Shown piece after piece: positions 37,276 to 47,733 of a DNA stretch of 64,000 nt. Under the pieces are notes generated by a model that made no database searches, was not told the DNA's origin, and saw nothing but the letters and a program-made list of their open reading frames with translations. Origin of the DNA: Dechloromonas sp. A34 (GTDB lineage: Bacteria; Pseudomonadota; Gammaproteobacteria; Burkholderiales; Rhodocyclaceae). Each line of letters starts with the position of its first letter. Within the stretch, counting starts at the first letter, position 1. The position numbers and the translations under genes were made by a program. Where the stretch lies: the NCBI RefSeq assembly GCF_026261605.1, contig NZ_CP102486.1, forward strand, positions 1,364,001-1,428,000, written 5' to 3'.

Positions 37276-37711
37276 ACGTGTTGTCGCGGCCTGTCTCGGG
37301 CTGATCCTGAGTGCCGCTGTCTGGGCGCAGAATGCCATGCCGCTCATGGAGCTGAGCGCCGGCATGCACCGCATCGAAGCCGAGGTAGCGGCTGATCAGC
37401 AGAATCGGATGCTCGGTCTGATGAACCGCAAGGCGATGGCGCCGCAGCGCGGCATGCTTTTCGTCTTCCCGCAGCAGAACACCCACTGCATGTGGATGCG
37501 CAATACGCTGATCCCGCTGTCGGTGGCCTTCCTCGATGAAGATGGGATCATCATCAACATCGAGAACATGCAGCCGCAGACCGAAGACAACCACTGCGCC
37601 AGGGTGCCGGCCCGCTACGCGCTGGAAATGAACCTCGGCTGGTTTGCCCAGCGCGGCATCAAACCCGGCACCAGGCTCAAGGGAATCGACAAGGCGCCGC
37701 GCCCGCAGTGA
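37268..37711 (+). CDS. DUF192 family exported protein
   Basis: A 147-residue protein with a Sec signal peptide (MNKRVVAACLGLILSAAVWA, cut about residue 20) and a DUF192 domain (LGLMNRKAMAPQRGMLFVF, MWMRNTLIPLSVAFLDEDG, RYALEMNLGWFAQRGIKPG). The function of the domain is unknown; it is a small beta-barrel fold found in the periplasm of many proteobacteria. It overlaps rluE upstream and shares four bases with ubiC downstream. Conserved position between rluE and other genes gives no clear role. Confidence 0.9.
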   Translation: MNKRVVAACLGLILSAAVWAQNAMPLMELSAGMHRIEAEVAADQQNRMLGLMNRKAMAPQRGMLFVFPQQNTHCMWMRNTLIPLSVAFLDEDGIIINIENMQPQTEDNHCARVPARYALEMNLGWFAQRGIKPGTRLKGIDKAPRPQ

Positions 37712-38235
37712 GGCGCAGCTATTGGCGGGCGGGCCTCTTCGGCCGGCTCGACCCCGTTTTGCGTTCCTGGCTGACTGAGCCGGATTCGCTGACTGCCCGC
37801 TGCCAGAGGTCATGCGTCGATTTTCGCGTGCGCCTGTTGCGCTACGACCACGGGCGCCCGCTTGCCGACGAGGCGGCCGGTTGCGCGCGCGGGCGGCAGC
37901 CGGCCTGGGTGCGCGAAGTGGTTCTCGAATGCGACGGGCACCCGGTGATCTTCGCCCACACCACATTGGCGACCACGGCCAAGGGGCATCTGCCGCGCTG
38001 GATGGCCGGCCTCGGCAACCGTTCGCTCGGTTCGCTGCTGTTTTCCTTCCCCGGCTTTCGCCGTGAGGCTATCGAGTATCTGCGGCTGGATCACCGGCAC
38101 CCGCTCTACCGGCGTGCCGCCGCCGTCGGTGCGGCCAGCCCAACCCTGTGGGCGCGGCGCTCTCTGCATTGCCTTGGCAGCGAGTGCGTGCTGGTGACAG
38201 AAGTCTTCCTGCCGGAAATCAGTCGCCTGAAATGA
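37708..38235 (+). CDS. ubiC: Chorismate lyase
   Basis: A 175-residue enzyme that converts chorismate to 4-hydroxybenzoate and pyruvate, the first committed step of ubiquinone synthesis. It shows the UbiC pattern LRSWLTEPDSLTARCQRSC, VREVVLECDGHPVIFAHTTL, LGNRSLGSLLF with the substrate-contact Arg, and the C-terminal ARRSLHCLGSECVLVTEVFLPE. The GTG start overlaps the DUF192 stop. Its 3' end reaches a bidirectional hairpin before the convergent sodB gene. Confidence 0.92.
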   Translation: MRRSYWRAGLFGRLDPVLRSWLTEPDSLTARCQRSCVDFRVRLLRYDHGRPLADEAAGCARGRQPAWVREVVLECDGHPVIFAHTTLATTAKGHLPRWMAGLGNRSLGSLLFSFPGFRREAIEYLRLDHRHPLYRRAAAVGAASPTLWARRSLHCLGSECVLVTEVFLPEISRLK

Positions 38236-38262
38236 AAAAACCCTCGCCGCGGCGAGGGTTCT
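38235..38262 (-). terminator. Terminator between ubiC and sodB
   Basis: A perfect 22-base palindrome (AACCCTCGCCG with CGGCGAGGGTT) with an A-run at 38235-38240 that becomes a T-run on the minus strand. It should end the sodB transcript and may also slow read-through from ubiC. Confidence 0.85.
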
Positions 38263-38280
38263 GAGGCTGAACTGAAAAAC

Positions 38281-38865
38281 TCAGGCGAAGTTGGCTTCGG
38301 CGAAGGACCAGTTCACCAGGCTGTTCAGGAAGGTCTCGACGAACTTCGGACGCAGGTTGCGGTAGTCGATGTAGTAGGCGTGTTCCCAGACATCGATGCA
38401 GAGCAGGGCCTTGTCGCCGGTGGTCAGCGGGGTGCCGGCGGCGCCCATGTTGACGATATCGACCGACCCATCGGCCTTCTTGACCAGCCAGGTCCAGCCG
38501 GAACCGAAGTTGCCAACGGCGGAGGTCTGGAAGGCGGTCTTGAAGGCATCCAGCGAACCCCACTTGGCGTTGATGGCTGCCGCCAGCGCACCGCTCGGGG
38601 CACCGCCACCGTTCGGCTTCAGGCAGTTCCAGAAGAAAGTGTGGTTCCAGACCTGGGCGGAGTTGTTATAGATGCCGCCGGCCGGGGCCTTCTTGATGAT
38701 GGCTTCGAGGTCGAGAGCTTCGTACTCGGTGCCCTTGATCAGGTTGTTCAGGTTGGTGACATAGGCCTGATGGTGCTTGCTGTAGTGGTAGTCGAAGGTC
38801 TCGGCCGACATGTGCGGGGCGAGAGCGTCCTTGGCAAAGGGCAGCGCGGGGAGTTGGTGTTCCAT
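38281..38865 (-). CDS. sodB: Superoxide dismutase [Fe]
   Basis: A 194-residue iron superoxide dismutase. The metal ligands are His27, His75 (AQVWNHTFFWNC), Asp158 and His162 (IDVWEHAYYIDY). Gln71 before the second ligand is typical of the Fe form rather than Mn. No signal peptide, so it is cytosolic. The ATG at 38865 (MEHQLPALPFAKD) gives the usual start and has an ACGGAG site. It is a single-gene unit bounded by the terminator above and by xseA, whose stop lies about 40 bases upstream. Confidence 0.97.
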   Translation of the reverse strand: MEHQLPALPFAKDALAPHMSAETFDYHYSKHHQAYVTNLNNLIKGTEYEALDLEAIIKKAPAGGIYNNSAQVWNHTFFWNCLKPNGGGAPSGALAAAINAKWGSLDAFKTAFQTSAVGNFGSGWTWLVKKADGSVDIVNMGAAGTPLTTGDKALLCIDVWEHAYYIDYRNLRPKFVETFLNSLVNWSFAEANFA

Positions 38866-38905
38866 TTTGTATTCTCCGTTGTTTATGAGGGGTGAATCGA
38901 AAATT

Positions 38906-40264
38906 CTAGTCAGCTTCGCGGCCTGCGACAACCTGATTTACCGTGGCCTGCGCCGAACCACGCGCGAAATCGAGTTTCAGGGTGTCACCGGCGGTCAGCG
39001 TGGCGGCGTCGCGAACGACACGGCCATCAGGGCCGATGGCCAGAGCATAGCCCCGGGCGAGTACGGCATCCGGATCAAGCTGTTTTAGACCACTGCTCAG
39101 CGCATTTAGTTTCGCCGCCTGTTGAGAAATTTGCCAAAGGGTTCGGCTACTCAGCCGGAAATGCAGGTGGGACAGGCCTTCGGCGAGTTGCTCCGGGCGC
39201 GGTCGGGCGCTGCTGAAGCGCTGCCGCAAGCTGTCCAGGCGCAACTGGCTGGCCTCGCCCTGGCGGCCGATGGCCTGGCGCAAGCGGCGGCCGAGGGCCT
39301 TGAGGTCGGCGTTGCGCTGGCGGATCTTGTCGGCCGGGTGAATCAGGCGGGCGGCCAGCCAGTCGATCCGTTGCTGATGCTCGGCCAGCGAACGTTCCAT
39401 GCGGCGGGCGAGCTGGCGCTGCAGTTCGCCCAGGCGGGCGAGCAGGGCGTCGCGGTCGGGGCTGATCAGTTCGGCGGCGGCGGTTGGCGTCGGCGCCCGC
39501 AGGTCGGCGGCGAAATCGGCAATGGTGAAATCGGTCTCGTGGCCGACGCCGGCGACCACCGGGATGCTCGTGGCGACGATGGCGCGGGCGACGACTTCCT
39601 CGTTGAAGGACCAGAGGTCTTCGATGCTGCCGCCGCCGCGGCATAGGATGATCGCGTCGCAGTCGCAGTCGCTGCGGCTGGCCTGAGCGAGCGCTGCAGC
39701 GATTTTCTCGCCAGCTCCTTCGCCCTGCACCGGGGTCGGGAACAGGCTAATGCGCAGATGCGGGGCGCGGCGGTGCAGCGTGGTCAGCACGTCACGCAGG
39801 GCGGCGGCCTGCGGGCTGGTGACGATGGCCAGATGGCGCGGGAAGGCGGGCAGCGGGCGCTTGCGTTCGGCGGCGAAGAGGCCTTCGCTGTCGAGCTTTG
39901 CCTTGAGTTTGAGGAAGCGCTCGAAGAGGTCGCCCTGGCCGGCGCGGCGGATGGCCTCGACATTGAGCTGGAATTCGCCGCGCGGCTCGTAGAACGAAAC
40001 CAGCGCCCGTGCCTCGATCTTTTGCCCGTTCTCAAGTCGCCAGCCGAGCAGTTGCGCCCGGCTGCGCCACATCACGCAGCGCACCTGGGCGCTGGCATCC
40101 TTCAGGGAGAAATAGACGTGGCCGGAAGCGGCATAGGTCAGGTTGGAAATTTCGCCGCCGATCCAGGTCAGCGGAAAGGTTGATTCCAGGCATTCGCGAA
40201 CCAGCCGGTTCAGGCTGGAGACCGAAAGGATGGAATCATCAACAGGCATAAAGGGGCTGGGCAT
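38906..40264 (-). CDS. xseA: Exodeoxyribonuclease VII large subunit
   Basis: A 452-residue subunit of exonuclease VII. The N-terminal OB fold is in FPLTWIGGEISNLTYAASGHVYFSLKD, followed by the catalytic domain with AIVTSPQAAALRDVLTTLHRR, LCRGGGSIEDLWSFNEE, VGHETDFTIADFAADLRAPTPTAAAEL, and a long helical C-terminal part. The enzyme degrades single-stranded DNA in both directions with XseB. The start at 40264 is preceded by a weak ribosome site; MPVDDS at 40249 is an alternative. It is divergent from exbB. Confidence 0.95.
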   Translation of the reverse strand: MPSPFMPVDDSILSVSSLNRLVRECLESTFPLTWIGGEISNLTYAASGHVYFSLKDASAQVRCVMWRSRAQLLGWRLENGQKIEARALVSFYEPRGEFQLNVEAIRRAGQGDLFERFLKLKAKLDSEGLFAAERKRPLPAFPRHLAIVTSPQAAALRDVLTTLHRRAPHLRISLFPTPVQGEGAGEKIAAALAQASRSDCDCDAIILCRGGGSIEDLWSFNEEVVARAIVATSIPVVAGVGHETDFTIADFAADLRAPTPTAAAELISPDRDALLARLGELQRQLARRMERSLAEHQQRIDWLAARLIHPADKIRQRNADLKALGRRLRQAIGRQGEASQLRLDSLRQRFSSARPRPEQLAEGLSHLHFRLSSRTLWQISQQAAKLNALSSGLKQLDPDAVLARGYALAIGPDGRVVRDAATLTAGDTLKLDFARGSAQATVNQVVAGREAD

Positions 40265-40384
40265 GCTGGCGATTGTAACCTGCAGCCCGCTTGATCGCTT
40301 TGTACTTGACAGGGAGCCTATTTGTTAAGTTATTGATTTTTAGTTGATTAAACTGGATGCCTTGTTTTTTGGCAGAGCAGAAAA

Positions 40385-40459
40385 AACCCTTTGCCAAAAT
40401 AGGGTTAGCGCATTTGATGACAGTTCATTCACAGATTTATCCACAGGTTTTGGGGATAA
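40385..40459. promoter_or_regulatory. Intergenic xseA-exbB region with DnaA-box pair and hairpin
   Basis: Two DnaA-box-like sites face each other five bases apart: TTATCCACA at 40437-40445 and TGGGGATAA (reverse of TTATCCCCA) at 40451-40459. Upstream is an inverted repeat (AACCCT/AGGGTT, 40385-40406), and an AT-rich run lies at about 40318-40350. This 294-base gap holds no gene. A regulatory or DnaA-titration role is possible; a replication origin is unlikely because no dnaA-dnaN neighbours exist. Confidence 0.4.
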
Positions 40460-40558
40460 GCCGCGGCGGCGGCAAAAAAAGCGTGACAAATTGCCGCTTG
40501 CCGCGCTGTCAGAGGAGAGGCAAAATCCCGGGTTGATTTTCCAACGAGGATTCCTCAC

Positions 40559-41164
40559 GTGTTTGCAATCGTTCAGGCTGCCGGTTGGCCCATCTGGCCG
40601 CTGCTTCTGGCCTCCATCATCTCCGTTGCCCTGATTATCGAGCGCCTGGTTGCGCTGCGCCGTTCCAAGGTGGTGCCCCAAGGCCTGTTGCAACGCGCCG
40701 TCGGCGAGTTCAAGCGCGGTGCCAACAACGACAAGCTGCTCGAAGAGCTGGATCGCCATTCGCCGCTCGGTCGCGTACTGTCGGCAGGCCTGCGCAATGT
40801 CGGCTCGTCCCGGGAAATCATGAAGGAGTCGATCGAAGAGTCGGGTAATGCGGTGTCGCACGAACTGAATCGTTACCTGACGACGCTCGGTACCATCGCT
40901 TCGATCAGCCCGCTGATGGGCTTGTTCGGGACAGTGATCGGGATGATCGAGATTTTCGGCTCGCAGACGCCGGGTTCCGGCAACCCGCAACAGCTGGCAC
41001 ACGGTATTTCGGTAGCGCTCTACAACACCGGTTTCGGTATTTTCATCGCGATCCCCAGCCTGATCTTCTGGCGCCATTTCCGCGCCCTGGTCGATGGCTT
41101 CGTAGTCGAGATGGAGCAGCAGGCGATTCGCCTGGTCGAATACATGCATGGTGATCGGAAGTAA
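40559..41164 (+). CDS. exbB: ExbB/TolQ-family proton channel protein
   Basis: A 201-residue inner-membrane protein of the MotA/TolQ/ExbB family with three membrane segments (about 8-28, 110-135 and 155-178). The core motif LGTIASISPLMGLFGTVIGMIEIF is present. With ExbD it forms a proton-driven motor that energises TonB. The start is GTG 40559. The order exbB-exbD-lpxK-ycaR-kdsB is common in proteobacteria, where this pair may also serve lipid A or envelope transport; no tonB is nearby. Confidence 0.92.
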   Translation: MFAIVQAAGWPIWPLLLASIISVALIIERLVALRRSKVVPQGLLQRAVGEFKRGANNDKLLEELDRHSPLGRVLSAGLRNVGSSREIMKESIEESGNAVSHELNRYLTTLGTIASISPLMGLFGTVIGMIEIFGSQTPGSGNPQQLAHGISVALYNTGFGIFIAIPSLIFWRHFRALVDGFVVEMEQQAIRLVEYMHGDRK

Positions 41165-41167
41165 GCG

Positions 41168-41584
41168 ATGAATTTTCAGCGCGGCCGCAGCCGGGAAGAG
41201 CCGGAAATCAATCTGATCCCGATGATCGACGTCTTGCTGGTGATCATCATCTTTCTGATGCTGACTACCACCTATACCAAGTTTTCCGGGCTGGAAATCA
41301 ACCTGCCGACGGCCGATGCCAGCAAGCAGGCTGAACAGCCGAACGAGATCGATGTCGCGATCACGGCCAGCGGCCAGGTCCTGGTGAATAAGTCGCCGCT
41401 GACGGCAACCGACGTCAAGGGCATCTCCGAAGCCCTGCGCCGTGCCGCCGGCCCGCGTCCGGACCCGGTGATCGTGATCAATGCCGACGCCAAGGCGACA
41501 CACCAGAGCGTCATCGATGTCATGCAGGCGGCGCAGACCGCCGGCTATCCCCACATCTCCTTCGCCACTCAGTCACCACGCTGA
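41168..41584 (+). CDS. exbD: ExbD/TolR-family protein
   Basis: A 138-residue single-pass membrane protein. The functional Asp21 lies at the start of the membrane helix (LIPMIDVLLVIIIFLML). The periplasmic part follows (KFSGLEINLPTADASKQAEQ and VIVINADAKATHQSVIDVMQ). It is the partner of ExbB, three bases upstream, and shares its stop with the lpxK start (TGATG). Confidence 0.93.
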   Translation: MNFQRGRSREEPEINLIPMIDVLLVIIIFLMLTTTYTKFSGLEINLPTADASKQAEQPNEIDVAITASGQVLVNKSPLTATDVKGISEALRRAAGPRPDPVIVINADAKATHQSVIDVMQAAQTAGYPHISFATQSPR

Positions 41585-42582
41585 TGCTGGCTCGCTGGCT
41601 ACAGCGTCTCTGGTTCGAGCAACGCCGGCTTTCGCCGGCGTTGTGGCTTTTGCTGCCGCTGGCCTGGTTGTTCCCGTTGCTCGCCTGGCTGAATCGCCGG
41701 CTGACCGCCGCCGAGAGCCTGCATGTGCCGGTCGTCGTGGTCGGCAACATTACCGTTGGCGGTGCCGGCAAGACGCCACTGAGCATCTGGCTGGCCCGGC
41801 AGTTGAGCGCCCGTGGCTGGCGGCCCGCTATCGTCAGCCGGGGCTATGGTGGCGCCGCTGCCGAGCCGCGTCCGGTGACGGCGTCGGCGCTGCCCGGCGA
41901 AGTCGGCGACGAGCCGATCCTGCTCGCCCGGCGCAGTGGCGTGCCGGTCTGGGTCGGGCGTAACCGGGCAGCGGCCGGCCGGGCCCTGCTGGCGGCCCAT
42001 CCCGATGTCAATATCGTCTTGTGCGACGATGGCCTGCAGCATTACCGGCTGACGCGCGATGTCGAACTGGCAGTCTTCGACGGCCGTGGCGCGGGCAACG
42101 GTTGGCGGCTGCCGCTGGGGCCGCTGCGCGAGCCGCTGAGCCGGCTGGCGACGGTCGATGCCGTGGTCTGCAATGGCGTGCCGGATGACCGGATCGACCG
42201 CAGCATCCCGCAGTTCGCCATGCGTCTTCAGGCGGGTGTCTTCTACCGGCTCGAGGACGCCGGGCAGACCTGTGAGGCGGTGAGTCTGCAGGGGAAGAAC
42301 CTCCATGCCCTGGCCGGGATCGGCGATCCCGGGCGCTTTTTTCGGACCCTGACGGCACTTGGCCTGGTTTTCGAAGCCCATCCCTTTCCCGACCACCACG
42401 CCTATGCGGCGGCCGATCTTGCCTTCGCCGGGGACGGCATTCTGCTGATGACCGAGAAGGATGCAGTAAAATGCGCCGGTCTGACGGCAGGCGAAACCTG
42501 GGTTTTGCCGGTCGAGGCCGAGCTCTCGCCGGCCCTTATTGATCTTATTCTGGAGAAACTCCGTGGACGCCAGGCTGCTTGA
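41584..42582 (+). CDS. lpxK: Tetraacyldisaccharide 4'-kinase
   Basis: A 332-residue inner-membrane kinase that phosphorylates the 4' position of the lipid A disaccharide precursor. It has an N-terminal membrane segment ([19 protein letters not shown]), the P-loop [16 protein letters not shown] near residues 48-63, SRGYGG, and [20 protein letters not shown]. It is coupled to exbD upstream. The ycaR gene begins inside its 3' end. Confidence 0.95.
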   Translation: MLARWLQRLWFEQRRLSPALWLLLPLAWLFPLLAWLNRRLTAAESLHVPVVVVGNITVGGAGKTPLSIWLARQLSARGWRPAIVSRGYGGAAAEPRPVTASALPGEVGDEPILLARRSGVPVWVGRNRAAAGRALLAAHPDVNIVLCDDGLQHYRLTRDVELAVFDGRGAGNGWRLPLGPLREPLSRLATVDAVVCNGVPDDRIDRSIPQFAMRLQAGVFYRLEDAGQTCEAVSLQGKNLHALAGIGDPGRFFRTLTALGLVFEAHPFPDHHAYAAADLAFAGDGILLMTEKDAVKCAGLTAGETWVLPVEAELSPALIDLILEKLRGRQAA

Positions 42583-42736
42583 TATCCTCGTCTGCCCGAT
42601 TTGCAAGGGCAACCTCGAACACCGCAAAGCCGAAAAGGAACTGGTCTGCAAACCCTGCAAACTGGCTTTCCCGATCCGCGACGACATCCCAATCATGCTG
42701 GAGGATGAGGCGCGCCAACTGACGGACGAGCAGTAA
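42563..42736 (+). CDS. ycaR: Trm112/YcaR-family zinc-binding protein
   Basis: A 57-residue protein with four cysteines in two CxxC pairs (Cys11/Cys14 and Cys29/Cys32; [10 protein letters not shown] and [10 protein letters not shown]), the zinc fold of the Trm112 family. It starts at GTG 42563 ([16 protein letters not shown]) with the ribosome site TGGAGA. Trm112 proteins activate methyltransferases in eukaryotes; the bacterial role is not known. Its position between lpxK and kdsB is conserved. Its stop overlaps the kdsB start (TAATG). Confidence 0.9.
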   Translation: MDARLLDILVCPICKGNLEHRKAEKELVCKPCKLAFPIRDDIPIMLEDEARQLTDEQ

Positions 42737-43509
42737 TGTCCGGCCTCGCCTTCAAGGTGGTGATCCCGGCGCGTTACGCGTCGACCCGGCTGCCGGCCAA
42801 GCCCTTGCTCGATCTCGGCGGCAAGCCGATGGTCGTGCGGGTGGCCGAACGGGCCCGGCTTTCGGGCGCCGAAGAAATCTGGGTGGCGACTGACCACCCG
42901 GAGGTGCGTGCCGCCGCCGAGGCCCATGAAATTGCCGCCCTGATGACGCGCAGCGATCACCCGACCGGCACCGACCGCCTGGCCGAAGTGGTCGAGCAAC
43001 GCGGCTGGGGCGGCGATACCATCATCGTCAATGTCCAGGGCGACGAGCCGCTGATCGAGCCGGAGGTGATTCTCCAGACGGCGCGGCAACTGGCAGTCAG
43101 CGGTGCCGATATCGCCACCGTGGCGCATCCGATCACCGACGCTGCCGATTTTTTCAATCCGAACGTGGTCAAGGTGGTTTGCCGCGCTGACGGCGATGCC
43201 GCTTATTTTTCGCGGGCCCCGATTCCCTACGCCCGTGACCATTTCGCCGGTGAGAACGGTGGCGAGACACTGCCGGCCGACTTTCCGGCCTATCGCCATG
43301 TCGGGCTTTATGCTTACCGGGCGAGTTTCCTGAAGGCTTACGCCGGCCTGTCCATGGCGCCAACCGAGCGCTTCGAATCGCTCGAACAGTTGCGGGCGTT
43401 GTGGCATGGCTATCGCATCAGCGTCACGCTTATCGATGCAGCGCCGGCCCCAGGCGTCGATACGCCCGAAGATGCAGAGCGGATGCGCAAACTGTTTGAC
43501 CGTGCCTGA
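42736..43509 (+). CDS. kdsB: 3-deoxy-manno-octulosonate cytidylyltransferase
   Basis: A 257-residue enzyme that activates Kdo to CMP-Kdo for lipopolysaccharide synthesis. The nucleotide-binding start is [25 protein letters not shown], then [31 protein letters not shown], and [14 protein letters not shown]. All expected motifs are present. It is the last gene of the exbB-kdsB operon; 99 bases separate it from adk. Confidence 0.96.
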   Translation: MSGLAFKVVIPARYASTRLPAKPLLDLGGKPMVVRVAERARLSGAEEIWVATDHPEVRAAAEAHEIAALMTRSDHPTGTDRLAEVVEQRGWGGDTIIVNVQGDEPLIEPEVILQTARQLAVSGADIATVAHPITDAADFFNPNVVKVVCRADGDAAYFSRAPIPYARDHFAGENGGETLPADFPAYRHVGLYAYRASFLKAYAGLSMAPTERFESLEQLRALWHGYRISVTLIDAAPAPGVDTPEDAERMRKLFDRA

Positions 43510-43578
43510 AATTAAAGGTACTTTTTCGCCTTCTGAGAACGGCCGGAACCACCGCTGATTTGAAGCAGACAACAATAA

Positions 43579-44262
<684 letters not shown>

Positions 44263-44271
44263 GGAAAGAAA

Positions 44272-45531
44272 ATGACGGTGAAAAACGCCTTCTACGCACA
44301 GTCAGGGGGCGTTACCGCCGTCATCAATGCCACGGCGTGCGGCCTGATCCAGGAAGCCCGTCGTCATGGCGACAAGATCGGGAAAGTCTATGCCGGCCGT
44401 GATGGCATCATCGGCGCGCTGACCGAAGACCTGATCGACACCAGCCTCGAATCCGACGCCGACATCGCCCGCCTGCGCTCGACGCCGGGCGGAGCCTTCG
44501 GTTCCTGCCGCTACAAGCTGAAAAGCCTGGACGAACATCGCGCCCAGTACGAACGCCTGATCGAGGTCTTCAAGGCGCACGACATCGGCTATTTCTTCTA
44601 CAACGGCGGCAACGACTCGATGGACACCGCCTGGAAGGTGTCGCAGATCGCCGAGAAGATGGGCTATCCCGTCGTTTGCGTCGGGGTTCCGAAAACCGTC
44701 GATAACGATTTGCCGCTGACCGACTGCTGTCCCGGCTTCGGTTCGGTAGCCAAGTATGTTGCGACCTCGATTCGCGAAGCCGGCTACGACGTCGCCTCGA
44801 TGGCGCGCACCTCGACGAAGATCTTCGTCCTCGAGGTCATGGGGCGCCACGCTGGCTGGATTACCGCCGCTTGTGGCCTGGCATCCGAGAATGTCGGCGA
44901 ACCGCCGCATATCCTGCTCTTCCCCGAGGAGCCGTTCGATCCGGAGCGCTTCCTGGCGCGGGCGGATGAGTGCGTCAAGCGCTACGGTTACTGCACGGTG
45001 GCCGTTTCCGAAGGCTTGTCTGATGCTTCCGGCAAGCTGATTGCGGAATCGGGGACCAAGGACGCCTTCGGCCACTCCCAGCTGGGCGGGGTCGGGCAGG
45101 TCGTCGCCCAGTTGATCAAGGACAAGCTCGGCTACAAGTACCACTGGGCACTGGCCGACTACCTGCAACGCTCGGCCCGCCATCTGGCCTCGCGAACCGA
45201 TGTCGAGCAGGCGCATGCCCTGGGCGTTGCAGCGGTGGATTTGGCCTTGCAGGGCAAGAATGCGGTGATGGCGACTATCGAGCGGCTGTCAGAGAAGCCG
45301 TATCGCTGGCGGATCGGCGATGCGCCCTTGAAGGACATCGCCAATGTCGAGCGTAAAATGCCGGCTGAATTCATTTCGGCGGACGGCTTCCACATCACCG
45401 AAGCCTGCCGCGCTTATTTGCAGCCGCTGATCGATGGCGAGGAGCCGCCGGTCTATCGCAATGGATTGCCCGATTACGTGCGTTTGAAGAACGTTGCCGT
45501 CACAAGAAAGTTGGAGGCGTTCAAAGTGTAG
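44272..45531 (+). CDS. pfp: Pyrophosphate-dependent 6-phosphofructokinase
   Basis: A 419-residue enzyme that phosphorylates fructose 6-phosphate with PPi and can run in reverse. The motifs [14 protein letters not shown] near residue 112 and [11 protein letters not shown] near 140 are the diagnostic region; the Lys in PKTVDND and the replacement of the ATP-type Gly-Asp-Gly support PPi use. GRHAGWITA and [10 protein letters not shown] complete the active site. It lies nine bases after adk and 25 before hppA. ATP use is an alternative for other family members but less likely. Confidence 0.9.
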   Translation: MTVKNAFYAQSGGVTAVINATACGLIQEARRHGDKIGKVYAGRDGIIGALTEDLIDTSLESDADIARLRSTPGGAFGSCRYKLKSLDEHRAQYERLIEVFKAHDIGYFFYNGGNDSMDTAWKVSQIAEKMGYPVVCVGVPKTVDNDLPLTDCCPGFGSVAKYVATSIREAGYDVASMARTSTKIFVLEVMGRHAGWITAACGLASENVGEPPHILLFPEEPFDPERFLARADECVKRYGYCTVAVSEGLSDASGKLIAESGTKDAFGHSQLGGVGQVVAQLIKDKLGYKYHWALADYLQRSARHLASRTDVEQAHALGVAAVDLALQGKNAVMATIERLSEKPYRWRIGDAPLKDIANVERKMPAEFISADGFHITEACRAYLQPLIDGEEPPVYRNGLPDYVRLKNVAVTRKLEAFKV

Positions 45532-45556
45532 TTCCATCAACCTAGGGAGGGAGAGT

Positions 45557-47623
45557 ATGTCTACACCGTTGTGGTTGGCGCTGGGATGCGCCGTTCTAGC
45601 AGTGTTGTACGGCTGGATTTCCAGCCAGCAGATCCTCGCGTTGCCGGCCGGCAACGAGCGCATGAAAGAGATTGCCAAGGCAATCCAGGAAGGCGCGGAG
45701 GCATACCTCAGCCGACAGTACAAGACCATCGCCATGGTTGGCGTCGTCCTCTTCATCGTCATCGGTGTTGTTCCCAAGCTTGGCTGGTTGACTGCCTTCG
45801 GTTTTCTGATCGGTGCTGTGCTGTCCGGCGCTGCAGGTTTCATCGGCATGAACGTTTCGGTGCGCGCCAACGTGCGCACGGCTGAAGCCGCACGCAGCGG
45901 CATTGCGGCGGCGCTCGACGTTGCCTTCAAGGGCGGGGCGATCACCGGCATGCTGGTGGTCGGTCTGGGGCTGCTCGGCGTCGCCGGGTATTACGCTTTC
46001 CTCAAATCAGTGAATGGCCCTGGTGCCGACCTGCACCACGTCATCGAACCGCTGGTCGGTCTGGCCTTCGGTTCCTCGCTGATTTCGATCTTTGCTCGTC
46101 TCGGCGGCGGCATCTTCACCAAGGGGGCAGACGTCGGCGCCGACCTGGTGGGCAAGGTGGAAGCCGGCATTCCCGAGGATGATCCGCGCAATCCGGCGGT
46201 GATCGCCGACAACGTCGGCGACAACGTTGGCGACTGCGCCGGCATGGCGGCCGACCTCTTCGAGACCTATGCCGTGACCGTGGTCGCGACCATGGTGCTG
46301 GCTGCGCTGATCATCAAGACGGCGACCGGCCTCGGCGAAAACCTGGTGCTTTATCCGCTGGCCCTGGGCGCAGTGTCGATCATTGCCTCCATCGTCGGTT
46401 GCTATTTCGTCAAGGCGACCGAGGGCGGCAAGATCATGGCGGCCCTTTATCGCGGCCTGATCGTCGCCGGCGTGCTGGCCCTGGTCTTTTACTACCCGGT
46501 GACGGCCTGGCTGATCGGTGCCGGCGCCACGCTGCCCGACGGCAGTGTGATCAACACCATGACCATGTTCGGCTGCTCCGTCGTCGGCCTCGTGCTGACC
46601 GCCGCACTGGTCTGGATCACCGAGTACTACACCGGCACCGATTACGCGCCGGTCAAGCACGTCGCGGCCGCTTGCCAGACCGGCCACGCCACCAACATCA
46701 TTGCCGGTATCGGCGTCTCGATGAAGGCGACGGCGCTGCCGGTGCTGTCGGTCTGTGCTGCGATCTATGCTGCGTTTGCCATGGGCGGCTTGTTCGGCAT
46801 CGCGATCGCCGCCACCTCCATGCTGTCGATGGCCGGTATCGTCGTCGCCCTCGACGCCTACGGTCCGATCACCGACAACGCCGGCGGCATTGCCGAAATG
46901 GCCGAACTGCCGAAGGAAGTGCGCAATGTCACCGATCCGCTGGATGCCGTCGGCAACACCACCAAAGCGGTGACCAAGGGTTACGCCATCGGCTCCGCCG
47001 GTCTGGCCGCCCTAGTGCTGTTCGCGGACTACACCCACGGTCTGGAAGCGGTCTCGGGCAAGGTCTTCACCTTCGATCTGTCCAACCATCTGGTGATCAT
47101 CGGCCTCTTCATCGGCGGCCTGATCCCCTTCCTGTTCGGTGCCATGGCCATGGAAGCGGTCGGCCGTTCGGCCAGTGCGGTGGTCGTCGAAGTGCGTCGC
47201 CAGTTCAAGGAGATTCCCGGCATCATGGAAGGCACGGCCAAGCCGGACTACTCGCGTGCGGTCGACATGCTGACCGTGGCGGCGATCAAGGAAATGATGA
47301 TTCCCTCGATCCTGCCGGTGGCCGTGCCGATCGTCGTCGGTCTACTGCTCGGGCCGGTCGCGCTCGGTGGCTTGCTGGTTGGCACGATTGTCACCGGCCT
47401 GTTCGTGGCGATCTCGATGACGACCGGTGGCGGTGCCTGGGATAACGCCAAGAAATACATCGAAGACGGTCATTTCGGTGGAAAAGGCTCGGATGCGCAC
47501 AAAGCCGCCGTCACCGGCGACACGGTGGGTGATCCCTACAAGGATACGGCGGGTCCGGCGGTCAATCCGCTGATCAAGATCATCAACCTGGTGGCGCTGC
47601 TGATCGTGCCCCTGATTGCCTAA
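45557..47623 (+). CDS. hppA: Membrane-bound proton-translocating pyrophosphatase
   Basis: A 688-residue ion-pumping pyrophosphatase with about 16 membrane segments. The catalytic loop [36 protein letters not shown] is split across the expected acidic residues. The stretch [10 protein letters not shown] has Lys rather than Ala at the position that marks the K+-independent proton-pumping type. It turns PPi hydrolysis into a proton gradient, or makes PPi in reverse. Gene order adk-pfp-hppA makes a PPi-based energy module. A strong AGGGAGG site precedes the ATG at 45557 and a terminator follows. Confidence 0.95.
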   Translation: MSTPLWLALGCAVLAVLYGWISSQQILALPAGNERMKEIAKAIQEGAEAYLSRQYKTIAMVGVVLFIVIGVVPKLGWLTAFGFLIGAVLSGAAGFIGMNVSVRANVRTAEAARSGIAAALDVAFKGGAITGMLVVGLGLLGVAGYYAFLKSVNGPGADLHHVIEPLVGLAFGSSLISIFARLGGGIFTKGADVGADLVGKVEAGIPEDDPRNPAVIADNVGDNVGDCAGMAADLFETYAVTVVATMVLAALIIKTATGLGENLVLYPLALGAVSIIASIVGCYFVKATEGGKIMAALYRGLIVAGVLALVFYYPVTAWLIGAGATLPDGSVINTMTMFGCSVVGLVLTAALVWITEYYTGTDYAPVKHVAAACQTGHATNIIAGIGVSMKATALPVLSVCAAIYAAFAMGGLFGIAIAATSMLSMAGIVVALDAYGPITDNAGGIAEMAELPKEVRNVTDPLDAVGNTTKAVTKGYAIGSAGLAALVLFADYTHGLEAVSGKVFTFDLSNHLVIIGLFIGGLIPFLFGAMAMEAVGRSASAVVVEVRRQFKEIPGIMEGTAKPDYSRAVDMLTVAAIKEMMIPSILPVAVPIVVGLLLGPVALGGLLVGTIVTGLFVAISMTTGGGAWDNAKKYIEDGHFGGKGSDAHKAAVTGDTVGDPYKDTAGPAVNPLIKIINLVALLIVPLIA

Positions 47624-47639
47624 TATTTAACACTTGAGC

Positions 47640-47667
47640 AAAAAAAGGCGGCTGTGGCCGCCTTTTT
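47640..47667 (+). terminator. Rho-independent terminator after hppA
   Basis: A 6-bp stem GGCGGC/GCCGCC with a TGTG loop, preceded by seven A and followed by five T, closing the adk-pfp-hppA unit. The secretion operon begins about 65 bases further on. Confidence 0.9.
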
Positions 47668-47733
47668 CTTTTTGTGTTTCTTTAGACTGCGCGTTTTCTG
47701 CCACATCAGAATTCAAAGAAAGCTTCAGGGAGC

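Noticed and set aside
40437..40459. Replication origin at the DnaA-box pair
   Set aside because: Only two boxes, no dnaA, dnaN, gidA or rpmH neighbours, and no array of 13-mers.
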